A stretch of 64,000 nt of DNA from Malaya genurostris (Eukaryota > Arthropoda > Insecta > Diptera > Culicidae): positions 230,455,336 through 230,519,335 of the forward strand of contig NC_080572.1 of the NCBI RefSeq assembly GCF_030247185.1, in the 5' to 3' direction. Below are positions 22,601-34,750 of this stretch, piece after piece. The position numbers and the translations under genes were made by a program. Each line of letters opens with the position of its first letter. Position 1 is the stretch's first letter. The notes under the pieces were generated by a model. The model saw only the letters and a list, made by a program, of their open reading frames with translations. It ran no database searches and was not told where the DNA came from.

Positions 22601-25600
22601 AGTACCCTAAATGGTTTCAAAAACCCAAAATTGGGTTGTTAATTTGACAAATTCTCATATTGTCATCTCATATCATTGAATTTTTTTTTTCAAAACTGTC
22701 AGTTTGTTTTCAAAATGTCTCAAAATTGATACGATATTGTCTCAAAATTATCACATCATATTTTATCAAAATAGTTTCAAACTTGTTTCAAAACTGTCTC
22801 AAATTGACTGTGTCAACATAGTTTCATAGTTATTTCAAAATGGTCTCCAAAGGGTCTTAAATTTGTCTGAAAATAGATTCATAATTGTCTAAAAACTTAT
22901 TCAAAATAGCCTCAAAATTGTCTCGAATTTGTCTTTAAATTGACTCAAATTGCTGAAAAATTGTTTTGATTTTTTTTTCAAAATTGTCTCAACATTGTCC
23001 CAAAATAGCCTAAAAATTGTTTTAGTAGTGTCTGAAAATAAACCCAAATTATCTCGAAACAAACTTGCTATTCTCTAAAGATTGTCTGAAAATGATTTAA
23101 AAATCAATTCAATGTGATCTCAGAATTGTCTTTGAATAGGGCAACGGAGGTATTTTAGCCACTCGAATATATTTCGGTCCAGCGTACATATTTCTGGATG
23201 TAATCAAAATGAAGTGCATGGTGTCTAAGAATTTTAAAGATTATTCCATTCTTTTTCATATTAGGTATGAATATGTACTTCATATTTGATTTTAAGGTTG
23301 TCTAAAAATTGTTTCAAAATTAATTCAAATTGTGTACAAATGGTCTCAAAATGGTTCAAGAATAGTCTTGAAATCGTCTCAAAATTGTTCTAGTATTGTC
23401 TCAAAATAAACCCAAATTATTTCAAAATAGAATTATTATTGTTTCAAGATTGTCTCAGAATGATTTCAAAATTGTTTCAAAAGGGTCTAGAAGTCTTTTC
23501 CATCTCAAAATTGTCTCAAATTCGTCTCTAAACATTCTTATTGGGATGAAAACAACTTTAAAGAATCTTAAATTATTTAAATAATGTTAGAAACTATCTC
23601 CAATTTGCCATTGAATTGATCCTGAATTGTCTTGAAATTGTCTCTAGATTATTTTATATTGGTCTTAAAATTGTTTTAAAATTGTTTCAAAATTGCCACT
23701 AAATTGTTTTAAAACTTACTCTAGATTGTCAAAAAGTGGTATCGAAGTTGTCTGTTTTGACTTGAAATAAAATTAAATTATCTAACCTGTTTTTAAATTG
23801 TCTCAAAATTGTTTTAGTATTGTCTGAAAATGTACACAAATTGTATCGAAATAGACTTATTGTCTCAAAATGATTTTAAAATTGTTTCAAAGTATACTCA
23901 AAATTGTCTCAAATGTGTCTCAAAATTGTTTCGAAATTTTCTCAAAATTGTTATAAATAGTTTTGTTTCAAATTTTTTGCAGTATTGTCTAAAAATGAAA
24001 AAAGACTCAAAAGTGTACAATAATTGTGAGCAAACTGTTTAAAGTTTGTCTTAAAATTATCTCAAAACTGTCCCAAAACAGTTTCAAAACTGTCTTCAAA
24101 ATAGCATAAAATTGTCTCGAAACAGATTCATAATTATCACAAATTGTTTAAAAATTGACTGAAAATTGTGTCATTAGTAATTACGTGAATACTCGAGCCC
24201 TGAACTCAAGTTGTAGGTGTAAACGCATGGTATTTAGTTCGAATGGCATTTGATATATGATTCTAGAACTAAATACCATTCGTCTCCATCTGACGATAAA
24301 TTGATGGAAACGCATGGTTTTTCGATTGAATCCTTTTTTTAAGTCTGATATTAAACCCGTCCAAAAAAATAATACAACGTAATGTACCCATAAATATTAT
24401 ATTTTTGATGTAACATCTAGAGTGGTACCAAAGTTTTTTTTGCATGACATACATTTTGAAAAATACTGAAAAAAAGGTTTTCCATAATGCCTAAAAAATT
24501 CCTTATTTTTTCAGATTTTTTGCTAAGAGGTTTTTGAAAAATTTAAATAAAATGAAAATCAGAAAAACAATCCCAACTCCACAAATATTACAGTTAAAGG
24601 GTTAACATTTGGGGGAAATCATTTCCAATATAAACCCTTTCAAACAGCACATATCAAGGTAATTTCTGTTTGAGGGCAGCCTTAGCATTTAAATTGATCC
24701 AAAATTTCGAAAAATTTTAATTGTCTCAAACTGTCTGAGAACTGACGCAAAATTGTTTCCAAATAGTCTCCAAGGAGTTTAATGTTTATCCCGATGCTGT
24801 TTCAACAGTATCTGAAAATTACAACATTTTCTTAAGGTCGCAAAGTTTAGAATTTTTCAACAGAATTTCTTTTAGTTATTCAAATTTAATCCAAATAGTT
24901 CTAAGGTTATTTGTTCTAAAATTATTTGAAAATTGCGTCAAAATTGCCGCTTCAAAAATCTTACAAAATTTTCTTTATGTCTTAACATAAAAACCAAAAT
25001 AGGCTCTTAAATTGTCATTATATTGTTTTAAATGGTCCTAAAATTGTTTTAGTAATACCTAAAATTAAACTCAAAATTTTCTCAAAATATATTTATTATT
25101 GTCTCAAGATCGTCTCAAAATGATTTCAAAATTGTTTCAAAGTGGTCTCAACATTATTTCAAGCTCTTCGCTAAATAGATTCTTAATGGGCTCAAAACAA
25201 TCTCAAACTTGTGAGAAAGCTGTCTCAAATTGGTTGTGAAATTAATTCAACATTTTTTTCAAAATTGAGTCAAAATTGTGTCCAAATTATCCCGTAACAG
25301 TTTCTCAGTAGTCTCAAAAATTACTTGAAATTGTCTCCAAACAGATTCATAATTATCTCAAAACAAACTCAAAGTAGTCTCAAATTGTTTGAAAAATTGT
25401 GTCAAATTTGCCTTTGAATTGATCTAAAATTGTTATGAAATTTTTAAAGAATTATATCGAACTGTCGGAGAACTGCCACAAAACTGTTCCAAAATCGTCT
25501 TCAAGGTATTTAAAACTTATCCCAAGACTGTTTCCACAGTACCTCAACATTGTTTTGAAGTCACACAATTTACAGATTTTTACCCCAAATGCTTTTATTC

Positions 25601-25802
25601 ATTTAAATTTAATTCAATATGATCATGGAATTGTTATGTGGTTATTTGTTATAAAATTATTTTAAAAAATTGTCGAAATTGTCACGAAAATGTTTCAAAA
25701 TTACTTCGAAACTCCCACTAAACTGTTTCAAAATTGTCTCTACGCCGTCTTGTAGCAAACTTAAATTGTCTTGGATCTGGTCTTGAAAACTCTTAGATTT
25801 TG

Positions 25803-25960
25803 GGTGGCGGAAATGGTAAACGCGTATGCACGGATTGCATAAGAACGTAGGTTCAAGTCCTGTCTCTCAGGGTATCTTTTTTCAAAAAAATCATCTTTTC
25901 TGTGAGTTTCTCATTCCTTCGGCTTCTACAATATATGTTTCTACTCAGTCAATGCCGAAC
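25803..25960 (+). repeat. tRNA-derived SINE, copy in duplication unit 1
   Basis: The head is tRNA-like. A box-A-like GGTGGCGGAAATGG is followed by a stem region and a box B, GGTTCAAGTCC, at about 25850-25860. These are the two internal RNA polymerase III promoter elements. The tail reads AAAAATCATCTTTTCTGTGA, then a TTTCTACTCAGTCAATGC end. The tRNA fold is not intact, so it is a SINE, not a tRNA gene. Confidence 0.7.
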
Positions 25961-28608
25961 TGATCTTAGATATTATCTAGAACATTACAAAAAATAAAAA
26001 ATAAAGTCATATAAATTGTTTCGAAATTATCTTATTAAATTGTTTCAGATTTTGTATGAAGACTAGCTAAACTGTCTAAAAATTGTTTTAAATTTGTCTT
26101 AAAATTGTTTTAAATGTGTTTTTAAATTGTCTCAAAACTAAATGGCAATTAACGCCAATTGGTTTCAAAGTTGTATCAAAAATGTCTTTAAAATAAACCA
26201 CCTCAAATTGTCTTAAAATTGTAATGATAAAATTGTTTTAGTTATGTCCCGGTTAGGCCTTCAATAATATTAAATGTATTAAATAGTTTTAAAATGGTTT
26301 TTGTATTGTCGATAAAGGGGCCCATAATTGCTTTAAAATAGACCTATTATTGTCTCAAGATTGTCTCAAAATTATTTCAAAATTAGTCTCGAAATCGACT
26401 CTAAAGAGATTCTTAATGGGCTGAAGATAATTTCAAAGAATATTTCTAAAACAATTTATTAAAGTTGTATTACAATTGTTTCAAAATTAACTGAAATTGT
26501 GCACAAATTGTTCAAAAATGGTTTCAAAAGTATGATAAAATTGTCTCAAAATATATGCATAATTGTATCTAAATCAACGCAAAGTTATCAGAAAATTGTT
26601 GAAAAATTATATTTGAATAGATCCGAAATTGTCTTAAAATTGTTAAAGAATTTTTTCAAACTGTCTGAAAATTGTCTGTCTGATTTTTAATTGACAAAAA
26701 AAAAGACTCAAAATTGTACAATAATTGTTAGCAAACTGTTTCAAGTTTGTCTTAAAATATCTTAAAACTGTCCCAAAACAGTTTCAAAACTGTCTCCAAA
26801 ATAACATAAAATTGTCTCGAAACAGATTCATAATTATCACAAAACAAAGTGATTTCAAAATTGTTTAAAAATTGACTGAAAATTGTGTCATTAGTAATTA
26901 CGTGAAAACTCGAGCCCTGAACTCAAGTTGTGGGTGGAAACGCATGGTATTTAGTTCTAAGGGCATTCGATATATGATTGTAGTACTAAATATCATTCGT
27001 CTCCATCTGATGATAATTTGATGGAAACGCATGGTTTTTCGATTGATTCATTATTTTAAAAGTCTGATATTATACCCGTCCACATTTTTTTAACAATCTG
27101 AAAATATTATACAGCGTAATGTATTCATAAATGATATATTTTTGATGTAAGATCTAGAGTGGCACGAAAATTGTAAGTGTAAATAAAAAATATTCGAAAA
27201 TTTTGAATTTTTTTGCATGAAATACATTTTTAAAAATTCTTAGAAAAACGAAAAGGTTTCCCATAATGCCTAAAATATTCTTGATTTTTTAAATTTTTTT
27301 TTGGCTAAAGTGGTTTTTGAAAAATTTAAATAAAATGATAATCAGAATAACAACCCCACTCCACAAATATGGTAGTTAATGCGTTAGAATTGTCTCAAAC
27401 TGTCTGAGAACTGTCGCAAAATTGTTTCAAAATAGTCTTCAAAGTGATTAAAACTTATCCTAATGCTGTTTCAACAGTATAAAAAAAATTCAAAATTTTC
27501 TTAGGGTTACAAAATTAAGAATATTTTCACCCCAGTTCTAAGGTTATTTGTTCTAATATTATTTGAAAGTTGCGTCAAAATTGCCGCTTCACAAATATTA
27601 CAAAATTGTTTCGAAAATTGTCTCTATGTTGTATCGAGACAGGTTTAAAACTTCGGATCTGGTTTTGAACATTTTTAGATATTGACTCAAAACTCAATCA
27701 AAATCGTTCAAAGTGTTTCAAAGTTTTTCAAACCAACACTGATTCTTTCATTCTCACATTTTCTCTCCGTTTATTGCTCGTTAGCAGTTTTATGTATAAA
27801 ATTGAGTTCAAGATTGCTTTAGGTCTTAACACAAACCCTAAAATAGGCTCTCAAATCTTTTTTAAATGGTCTTCAAATGGTCTTAAAATTATCTCGAAAT
27901 TGTTTTAGTGTTGTCTAAAACTGAGCTCAAAATTGTCTAAAAATAAATAAAAATCAAATTTTTTTCAAAGTGGTCTCAACATTATTTCAAGTTCTTCGCT
28001 AAATAGATTCTTAATGGGCTAAAAACAATCTCAAAATCGTGAGAAAGCTGTCTCAAAATGGTTGTGAAATCGATTCAAAATTGTTTCAAAATGGACTCAA
28101 AATTGTGTCAAACCGGTTTCAAAGTTATCTAAAAAATGTCTCAAAATTGTTCCAAATCAAATTCATAATCATTTCAAAACAAACTCAAAGTAATCTCAAA
28201 ATTGTTTGGAAATTGTGTTAAATTTGCCTTTGAATTGTTATGAAATTATTAAAGAATTGTATCAAACTGTCGGAGAACTACCACAAAACTGTTTCAAAAT
28301 CGTCTCCATGGTATTTAAAACTTATTCCAAGACTGTTTCCACAGTAGCTCAAAATTGTTTTGAAGTCACTCAATTTACAGTTTTTTACCCCAATTGCTTT
28401 TAGTCATTTAAATTTAATTCAAAACGATCATGGAATTGTTATGTGGTTATTTGTTACAAAATTATTTAGAAAATTTGTCGAAATAGTCACAAAATTGTTT
28501 CAAAATTATTTCGAAACTCTCACAAAACTGTTTCTAAATTGTCTCTACGTCGTCTTGTAGCAGGCTTATATCGTCTTGGATCTGGTCTTGAAAACTTTTA
28601 GATATTGG

Positions 28609-28763
28609 GTGGCGGGAATGGTAAACGCGTATGCACGGATTGCCTAGAAACGTAGGTTCAAGTCCTGTCTCTGAGCGCATCTTTAAAAAAAATCATCTTT
28701 TCTGTGAGTTTCTCATTCATTCGGCCTCTTCAATATATGTTTCTACTCAGTCATTGCCGAACT
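28609..28763 (+). repeat. tRNA-derived SINE, copy in duplication unit 2
   Basis: Same structure as the element at 25803, with GGTGGCGGGAATGG and box B GGTTCAAGTCC, and the same flanks. It was therefore copied with the 2.8-kb duplication rather than inserted independently. Confidence 0.7.
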
Positions 28764-29300
28764 GATCTTAGATATTTTTAAGAACAGAACAAAAAATTTC
28801 ATAAAGTCTTGTAAAATAATTCGAAATTATCTTATTGAATTGTTTCAGATTTTGTATGAAGACTAGCTTTATTGATTGATTGATTGAAAACTCACCCAAA
28901 ACGGGTAAAAACGTTTCAAAGTTGTCTCAAAATGGTTCCGAAATTGGAATTTAAAATTTTTCTTCAAATTAAAAATTCTAAAACTTCATCTCACAGTTGT
29001 TCAAAGTTGACTCAAAATTATCTTAAAATATCTCAGCCCAGAATGCTCTGAAATTTCCAAAAAAAGCCACAATATCGTTTCATAATAGTTTCCAACATGT
29101 TACAAAAATGTTTCAGAACTATAGGCCTGCTGCGAAATGTTTCAAAAGTCACTCAAAATTCTTGCTTGGTTCTAAAATTGACACAATATTTTTTTCTAGA
29201 TTGTCTCTTAATCGTCTCAAGATTACATGCTTTCGAAATTGTCCAAACTAAAAATTGCCTCAAGTTGTGAAATCGTCTTAAAATGGTTTCCCAACCGTCT

Positions 29301-30845
29301 TAATATCTATTCTATTAAAATAACAGCTTGAAACGTTTGAAAATTCTTCAAAACATCCGGTTGGATTTTGTTTGAAGTGAAATTTGTCCATACTCCATGG
29401 ATTGCTTGCTATACATGCCTAGCCGGGAAAACCAATCAAGATTAAGCTTATGTTCCTTGGGAAACCCTTGTTTACACAATTTTCCATTCTCACCACGGTC
29501 CGATGTTGGTCGCGACGACGGTCGTGGGGAGGGGGACGGGTTTCGGGATGAGTTTTTTTTTTCCCACAATGCCATGATTGGTGGCGACAACAGTTTGTGT
29601 CGTTCGTTGTCCTTCGGGGCGTTCGGCGGACCGAACTTTTCATCAATATCGAATTACTTTCCATTGCAGATATATGCGACCGACGGAAGACCGGTTGGTC
29701 GGAGAGGGGGGAAAGGACGGAATGAAACGGACACGCGGCTGTCCAGTAAATGAAGTTCTATTGTTTGGCGCGTTTTTTCGCAAATCCGGAAAAAAGCTAC
29801 CCTAGAACTATCGCCGATAAAGTTTGCATCGGAAACTGTTTCGGTGCTGAAAAGTTGACGATGGCCGATCTGTGTGGGAGTCTAGTGTTTTTGTTTCATC
29901 ATCTTCTTCTTCTTCTTTTTTGTTTGCGATAGCGTGGAACAATGGTGAAGTGAAATTGAGTAAGATTCAAACAATGAAAGATTGGCAATGTTCTGTGTGT
30001 TCGGTAAAAAGTAGACGGTGCACCAACGATTCCAAAAAGACAAGAGAAGTAATTTAGGGATCGTTGGAAGTTTTCAAATAATGGTGAATGATATTTCTCT
30101 CTCTCTCTCTCTCTCTCTATCTAGTAATTCGACCTTTCGTGAGGGAACTGAAATGGGACTGACTGGGAATACCTGCGGGAAAACGGAAGGGTTAGGATAT
30201 CAGTGCTGGGTTGATTATTTTTTCCTCATTTTTATTGCATTCAGGTAAAACTTTCCAGTTGAGTGGATTTTTTGTTTGCTCCAGCTCCTGGGTATCGATA
30301 AATTTAGTCTGAAAAGTTTGCTCCTGTCTGACCCTATACCGCTTGATTTTTGCTTGTGGCATCTTCGGTGCTGCTCGGATTTCTGCTACTGGGACGATTC
30401 TGAACCGTTTATTATGATAGTTAGTTAGAGTTAGTTGTTTTTTTGGGTTGTTGTTGTTGTGCAATTTGGTTAAGCTTGGGTTGTTTTTTAGACAAAAGTT
30501 GACTTTACGTTTTCAGATCTTGTCAGAAAGAACCGATAGGCAAAGCCAACATTGCATTATCGATGCCAATGATGTTATTGAAGGATTATTTTTTTTTATA
30601 CCGATACGTTAGGAAGGGAAATTGGATGGCAATATTTTCCGATGTGAATGGTGCAAGTTGAAAATTTTACAGTAGTTTTTTTTTTTGGTTAGTGATGGCC
30701 GTGGTAGCTCTAATGGTTTTTGTTTCGGTATGAGCTTATAAGGTTATAGGATAGGTTGCTGTTATTATTTTTTTTTGATAATTATCTTACTGGTGGTGAA
30801 CTAGTTTTAGTGGTTCGTGACGGTCGGTTTGAGAAAAAATCTTAC
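29301..30845 (-). other. Glut1 intron, single-copy-looking, with a CT microsatellite
   Basis: No exon was recognised, although overlapping open frames occur on both strands at 29350-29930. A CT microsatellite lies at about 30092-30118. A minus-strand open frame at 30192-30464 sits just downstream of the Glut1 exon, but it has no family features and no clear acceptor. Confidence 0.5.
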
Positions 30846-30985
30846 CTTCCATTCCCGTGCCTAAATAGTGCTAAAATTTCTTCGAACGTTTTGTTTTTGG
30901 TCTCAGGAACCTTTTTATATGTAAATATCCAAAATATTGCTAAAAATACACTAAACGGTAGGAATGTATAATTTTCCAAGGCAGT
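30846..30985 (-). CDS. Glut1: Glut1-type glucose transporter exon (TM12 and PETKNKT)
   Basis: An internal coding exon of 140 nt. The acceptor is CTCTTTTCAG|ACT and the donor GGAAG|GTAAG. It reads TALENYTFLPFSVFLAIFWI, a tyrosine-rich linker and most of TM12, then VPETKNKTFEEILALFRHGN. The PETKNKTFEEI sequence is the sugar-transporter signature at the start of the cytoplasmic tail. It starts in phase 0, fitting the end of exon 43119-42895 (...GFPSLK), and ends after two bases of an Arg codon completed by exon 4654. As I recall Drosophila Glut1, these peptide segments are contiguous in it, so no exon is missing between the three. The product carries glucose passively across the plasma membrane. 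Confidence 0.93.
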
Positions 30986-31307
30986 CTGAAAAGAGAATAA
31001 ATATGCGTTATCGAAAGAATTATTGATTTTAATTTATTCTACTAATATTCGAATGTTCAATTGCGTAAATGATTATTTGTGTTCATCTGTTTGTATTTTG
31101 ACTGGAGATCGCTTGGGAAGATAGATCTTCTCATTCAGTGCGAAAATGTTTTGTTACCATTTATTAGCACAAATGACATATGGAAGCCAAACAAAGGAAA
31201 TTGAAAACGCAATCAAGATAGGATCATCGTTCAAAGAGGTTTCAACAGTTGATAGGTTTGATAGAAAATATTTGATCTGACCAGTGATTTGATGCTGCTA
31301 ACGAAAA

Positions 31308-31825
31308 CCTGTTTTAATCCACCTAGTGGTGTAATGATGCCTTTCTCATATCAATCAATTTTCTTCGATTCTTGAAAGAACAACCGAAATCGGTTTGTTT
31401 GACCGTCTACTGATAAAAACTATCAATTGGAAAAGATTTGAGGTCGATTTAGAAATTTTTTTAAGGTTTTTCCCCATTTTCAGTGATGGTATACGATTTT
31501 TAACCCACTTTACCCTATATTTCCGGATCCGGAAGTCGGATCCGCATAAAATTCAGGAATTACGTATGGGACCACAGGACCTTTCATTTGAATCTAAGTT
31601 TGTGAAAATCGGTCGCGCCATCTATGGGAAAAGTTAGAACACATATTTTCCTTTTTTGGCACATTTTACCCCATAACTCTCGAACCGGAAGTCGGATCCA
31701 AATAATATTCAGAAATTTTGTATGGGACCACAAGAATGGTATATGACATACGGCCCTCCGGGCCTCGGTTCAAAAGTCGGTTTTCACAGTGATTGCATAA
31801 CCTTTCTATATGAGAAAGGCAAAAA
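31308..31825. repeat. GCCTTTCTCATAT-bounded repeat, copy near Glut1 exon
   Basis: It begins CCTGTTTTAATCCACCTAGT, with GCCTTTCTCATAT at 31339-31351, and ends ATATGAGAAAGGC at 31808-31820, so the termini are inverted. Inside are two copies of the module with CCGGAAGTCGGATCC, GACCTTTCATTTGAA and AAAATCGGT. The same family fills 58533-61740 and is also found at 54204-54848 and 55232-55870. No coding capacity. Confidence 0.8.
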
Positions 31826-33160
31826 AACAAGTTTCCGTTACTTACGAGTCTAACGGGTGTTTGTTTCTTCAGTAGTGATTACTCCATTGTCTGAAAGTTT
31901 TTGACATTAAAAATGCCTTACTCTTCGCTATACGGGGCCGGGTGTCAATTGAAAGTTTCAAAAATAGCCGCGTAACTTTTTTTCTGTCATAATTTAATAA
32001 CTCAATCATTTGTTGATGGACTGATATAATTTAACAACCAATCGATTCGGAAACTTTAAACTTAAACATGTATGGCAACGTTGTTGTAGTATTTCAATAG
32101 CATACTTTTGAAAAAAAATGGTTAGAATCGACCTATGTTTTCATCCACCAATCCCAGTTGTACAAAATTTCTTGTTCGGCATAGAAGGCTTTGCGTCATG
32201 CATAAAAAACACCGTATCGTTTTGCGTAGTATGAAGAGGAATCTACAAATACATGCTGCAAAATATTTCTTGGCCTATTTCAAACTTTTGATTGTCTTTT
32301 TTGCTTACTCTTCAGTAAACTTATGCGGTAACGTCGTTTAAGTATTTTAGTTGCATACCATTGAAAAATTGATTTGAATTAACCTATGTTTTCATGAGCC
32401 AATGACAGTCGCAGTGAATGATGTCATAATTTCGTCCGATTTGCGCAGTATGAACTGTAGCATAAAAGCGTATCTATAAATATATGCCCGAACGCATTTC
32501 TGCTTTAGTTTGGTCATTGCTGCCAGCGAAGGTGAGTGGACGACAAAGCTGAAACTTACATTCATTCATTAGCTCGCTGGATAGTTGCTTTTGTATGTGT
32601 GCGGTGTATTGGAACCGTATTCACTGGTGTTGAATACAAGTTAGCTGTTTATCTTGATTCTCCGGTAGCTAGCAGGCCAATTTAGAACTGTCGGCGATAG
32701 ATTTTTCGAACCTAATTTGAAGCGCTTGTAGTTCTGTGATTTGTTGACGGATTTTCCTCATTCAACTCATTCAACATTCAACAACGGGCAGTGTGCATAC
32801 TGAAATCTTTATTTACATACAACACGGTGGCGCGCAAATAGATTCGGTATAAAGTTGTGCAATAGAATATAGTATTAGAGATAAACTCAAGATAAGCTGA
32901 TCTGCGATTTTTCATGTATCATTTGAATCCCTACTAAACTCGGGTCACCGCCAACGTCAATTGTTCTGAAAGAATCTAATTGTCAATTTCATAATTCGCA
33001 AAAAATCCAAACACTAAAAGTAGAGTAAGTTTGTAATTTGTCACTGTTTAGCGAATCCACCATCATCTTTATTTTTGTATTCATTATGGGTAAATTGAAT
33101 TATTTCTTTTTTAATGTAATCGTGATCGGTCGTGTCTTGCATACAACCCTCTAATTTTTT
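31826..33160 (-). other. Glut1 intron; no gene apart from the tandem duplication
   Basis: Apart from the duplicated segment described separately, nothing was recognised. Confidence 0.45.
32063..32540. repeat. Diverged tandem duplication, about 250-bp unit
   Basis: Two consecutive segments share words in the same order: GGCAACGTTGTT / GGTAACGTCGTT, AGCATAC / TGCATACCATTGAAAAA, ACCTATGTTTTCAT, TTGCGyAGTATGAA and TCTAyAAATAyATGC. Identity is low. The unit has no coding features. Confidence 0.55.
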
Positions 33161-33210
33161 TTTGACAGTGCAAAGTGACGTCTCTACTCAGTATTGTTTG
33201 GCAAATCATC

Positions 33211-34405
33211 ATGAATAGGTTAACTTCAGAACAACGGCTCAAAATCGTGGAAATTTATTTTCAAAATCAGGGCACAATTAAAAATATTTACAGAGAACTT
33301 CGTGAATTTTATGGTACAAATAATCATCTGTCTAAGACCACCATAAAGAAAGTAATTACCACATTTCGATCTACATTCAGTCTTTTTGATGCCAAGCCAT
33401 CGACAAGAATGAGAAGAGTGCGTACAGAAGAAAATATTGCTGTCGTTCATGACATTGTCGAAGAAGTGCAAGAAGTTGGACTTTGTCCATCGATTTGATG
33501 GAAAATTTTACGAAAAGATCTGGGTTTGGTGTCATACAAAATCAATTGGTGCAAACATTGAAGCCACACGTCCATCGCATGCGCCGCGAGTTCAGTAATT
33601 GGTCGCCTAATCATTTGGTCGAAGATCCGCTTTTTTATCGCCGCAAAATTTTCTTCAGTGATGAGGCGAATTTTTGGTTGAATGGAAACGACACACCATT
33701 CATCGGTCCTTATTTCTTTAAAAATGAGGAAGGACGACGCGTTATCGTGAAGGGAACACACGTGAAGGGAATACCCTACAGAACCATGACCAATAAATTT
33801 TTGTTGCCAAATCTTCAAAATATGGATGTGGACGAAATGTGGTTTCAAACAGGATGGTGTCACTTGTCATACTGCGGCCGAAACAATCGACTTATTGAAA
33901 GAACATTTCAACGACAACATTATTTCGAGAAATGGTCCGGTGAATTGACCTTCACTCGATTATTTTTTTGTGGCCATACGTCAAGTCATTGATTTAGGTG
34001 GATAAACCAGCAACTATTGACGCTTTGGTTAACGATTTCCGAGTTACAACGATTTGAAAAAGGCAATTTTCGTGATATGCAAAAGTACATACGCCCTTTT
34101 TAAAAATCAGTCATGAGTCGGATTGACCTCTCAATCGGTTCAAAACTTATGGTTTGCCATACTGAAGCCATTTGCAAAGTTTCATCCAAGTCGGAGAAGG
34201 TCGAGTCTGATGATCTGTTAAGCATTTCTGGAATTACTCTAAAGCAGCAGCGATTGACGCTTTGGGAACCAATATTCAACGTGTCATTGCTGAAAAACAC
34301 CCTCAAATGCTTGATAAAGTGGTGGAAAAATGGACCTCCAGAATGACCTTCGTGAAAAATAGTCGTGGCGGTCATATATCCGAAATCATATTTAAATGGT
34401 TTATA
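33211..34405 (+). pseudogene. DUF4817/DDE_3 mariner-superfamily transposase relic
   Basis: A cut-and-paste transposase, now dead. The start at 33211 reads MNRLTSEQRLKIVEIYFQNQ, the conserved opening of DUF4817 proteins; the upstream ATG at 33175 is not family-like. HTH sequence continues to about 33480. A frameshift then gives the KPHVHRMRREFSNW region. FFSDEANFWLNG (about 33653-33685) has the first catalytic Asp. About 40 codons that normally follow (the NCRIW...VWCGLWAGGI region) are deleted, and the frame resumes at IGPYFF. DEMWFQ is next, with another shift before TCHTAAETIDLLKEHF. The C-terminus (KHPQMLDKVVEKW, SRGGHISEIIF) lies at 34278-34395, after an insertion at 34030-34240. The second Asp context (QDG) is split by a shift. 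Confidence 0.82.
34105..34236. repeat. Dispersed repeat B inserted in a transposase relic
   Basis: The words TTTGCCATACTGAAGCC, TTTGCAAAGTTTCATCC and GGAATT recur at 35185-35276 as TTTGTCATACCGAAGAC, TGTGCAAAGTTTCATTC and GGAATT. Here the segment interrupts the transposase C-terminal region. The sequences ACTATTGACGCTTTGG (34014) and GCGATTGACGCTTTGG (34249) on either side look like a duplicated host segment. Confidence 0.55.
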
Positions 34406-34454
34406 ATTTCTTAGTTGGTTTGACGTAAAGTCGTTATAACTAAGTGCAGTTTTC

Positions 34455-34750
34455 GCAATGACTAAGTGGAAACATATATTGGAGAAGCAAAATGAATGAA
34501 AAACTTACAGAAAAGATGATTTTTTGGAAAAAAATACGCTCAAAGACACGACTCGAACTTGCGTTCTTATGCATTCCGTGTATACGCGCTGCCGCTTAGG
34601 ATGACGAAAAGGGTAGCGCGTATGCACGGAATGCATAAGAACACAGGTTCGAGTCCTGTCCCCAGGCGTATCTTTTTCCAAAAAATCATCTTTTCTGTAA
34701 GTTTTTCATTCATTTGGCTTCTCCAATATTTGTTTCTACTCAGTCATTGC
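34455..34750. repeat. Head-to-head pair of tRNA-derived SINEs forming a hairpin
   Basis: Arms at 34455-34595 and 34611-34750 are inverted repeats of about 140 bp separated by 15 bp. The right arm (plus) has GGGTAGCGCG, ATGCACGGAATGCATAAGAA, box B GGTTCGAGTCC (about 34647-34657) and the TTTTCTGTAAGTTTTTCATT tail. The left arm is its near mirror. Single copies of the same SINE lie at 25803 and 28609. The pair could be two independent insertions, or a foldback MITE built from the SINE. Confidence 0.8.

Larger units (their letters stand above)
23990..28868. repeat. 2.7-2.8 kb tandem segmental duplication within the array
   Basis: Landmarks recur in order. ATTACGTGAA and CGAGCCCTGAACTCAAGTTG occur at about 24180 and 26900. 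A CTTCGCTAAATAGATTC word occurs at about 25167 and 27992. GTCGGAGAACT occurs at about 25462 and 28269. The tRNA-like SINE occurs at 25803 and 28609. GATTTTGTATGAAGACTAGC occurs at about 26050 and 28850. The spacing is 2.70-2.81 kb. Copy 1 is about 23990-26070 and copy 2 about 26700-28868, with extra array sequence between them. Confidence 0.85.
22600..29300. repeat. Decayed minisatellite array of TCTCAAAATTG-like units
   Basis: Roughly 6.7 kb is dominated by diverged copies of an 11-12 bp word (TCTCAAAATTG, with GTTTCAAAATTG and GTCTGAAAATTG variants), almost always in the same orientation. Non-repeat islands interrupt it at about 23140-23290, 24170-24700, 25800-26000, 26890-27360, 28600-28880 and near 27700-27800. 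The island pairs at 24170/26890 and 25800/28607 are duplicates of each other. Short open frames rich in KLSQN/KIVSK words are by-products of the 12-bp period. There is no coding gene here. Confidence 0.9.

Noticed and set aside
25803..25875. Candidate tRNA gene.
   Set aside because: Box A and box B are present, but the acceptor and anticodon stems do not pair properly and the unit has a conserved non-tRNA tail shared with other copies. It is a SINE.
23396..28560. Several plus-strand open frames rich in SQN, KIVSK and LFQN words.
   Set aside because: They arise from a 12-bp-like repeat period read in frame, differ between copies and have no start or splice context.
22600..29300. CRISPR-like array of short repeats.
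   Set aside because: Units are 11-12 bp, degenerate and without regular unique spacers, in a eukaryotic intron.
29350..29930. Overlapping frames of 75-118 codons on both strands.
   Set aside because: Multiple mutually overlapping frames without domains. A GC-richer patch lengthens random frames.
30192..30464. 90-codon minus-strand frame just downstream of the Glut1 TM12 exon, considered as an alternative tail exon.
   Set aside because: No similarity to known Glut1 tails that I recall, no clear acceptor in phase, and the conserved tail is found at 4654.
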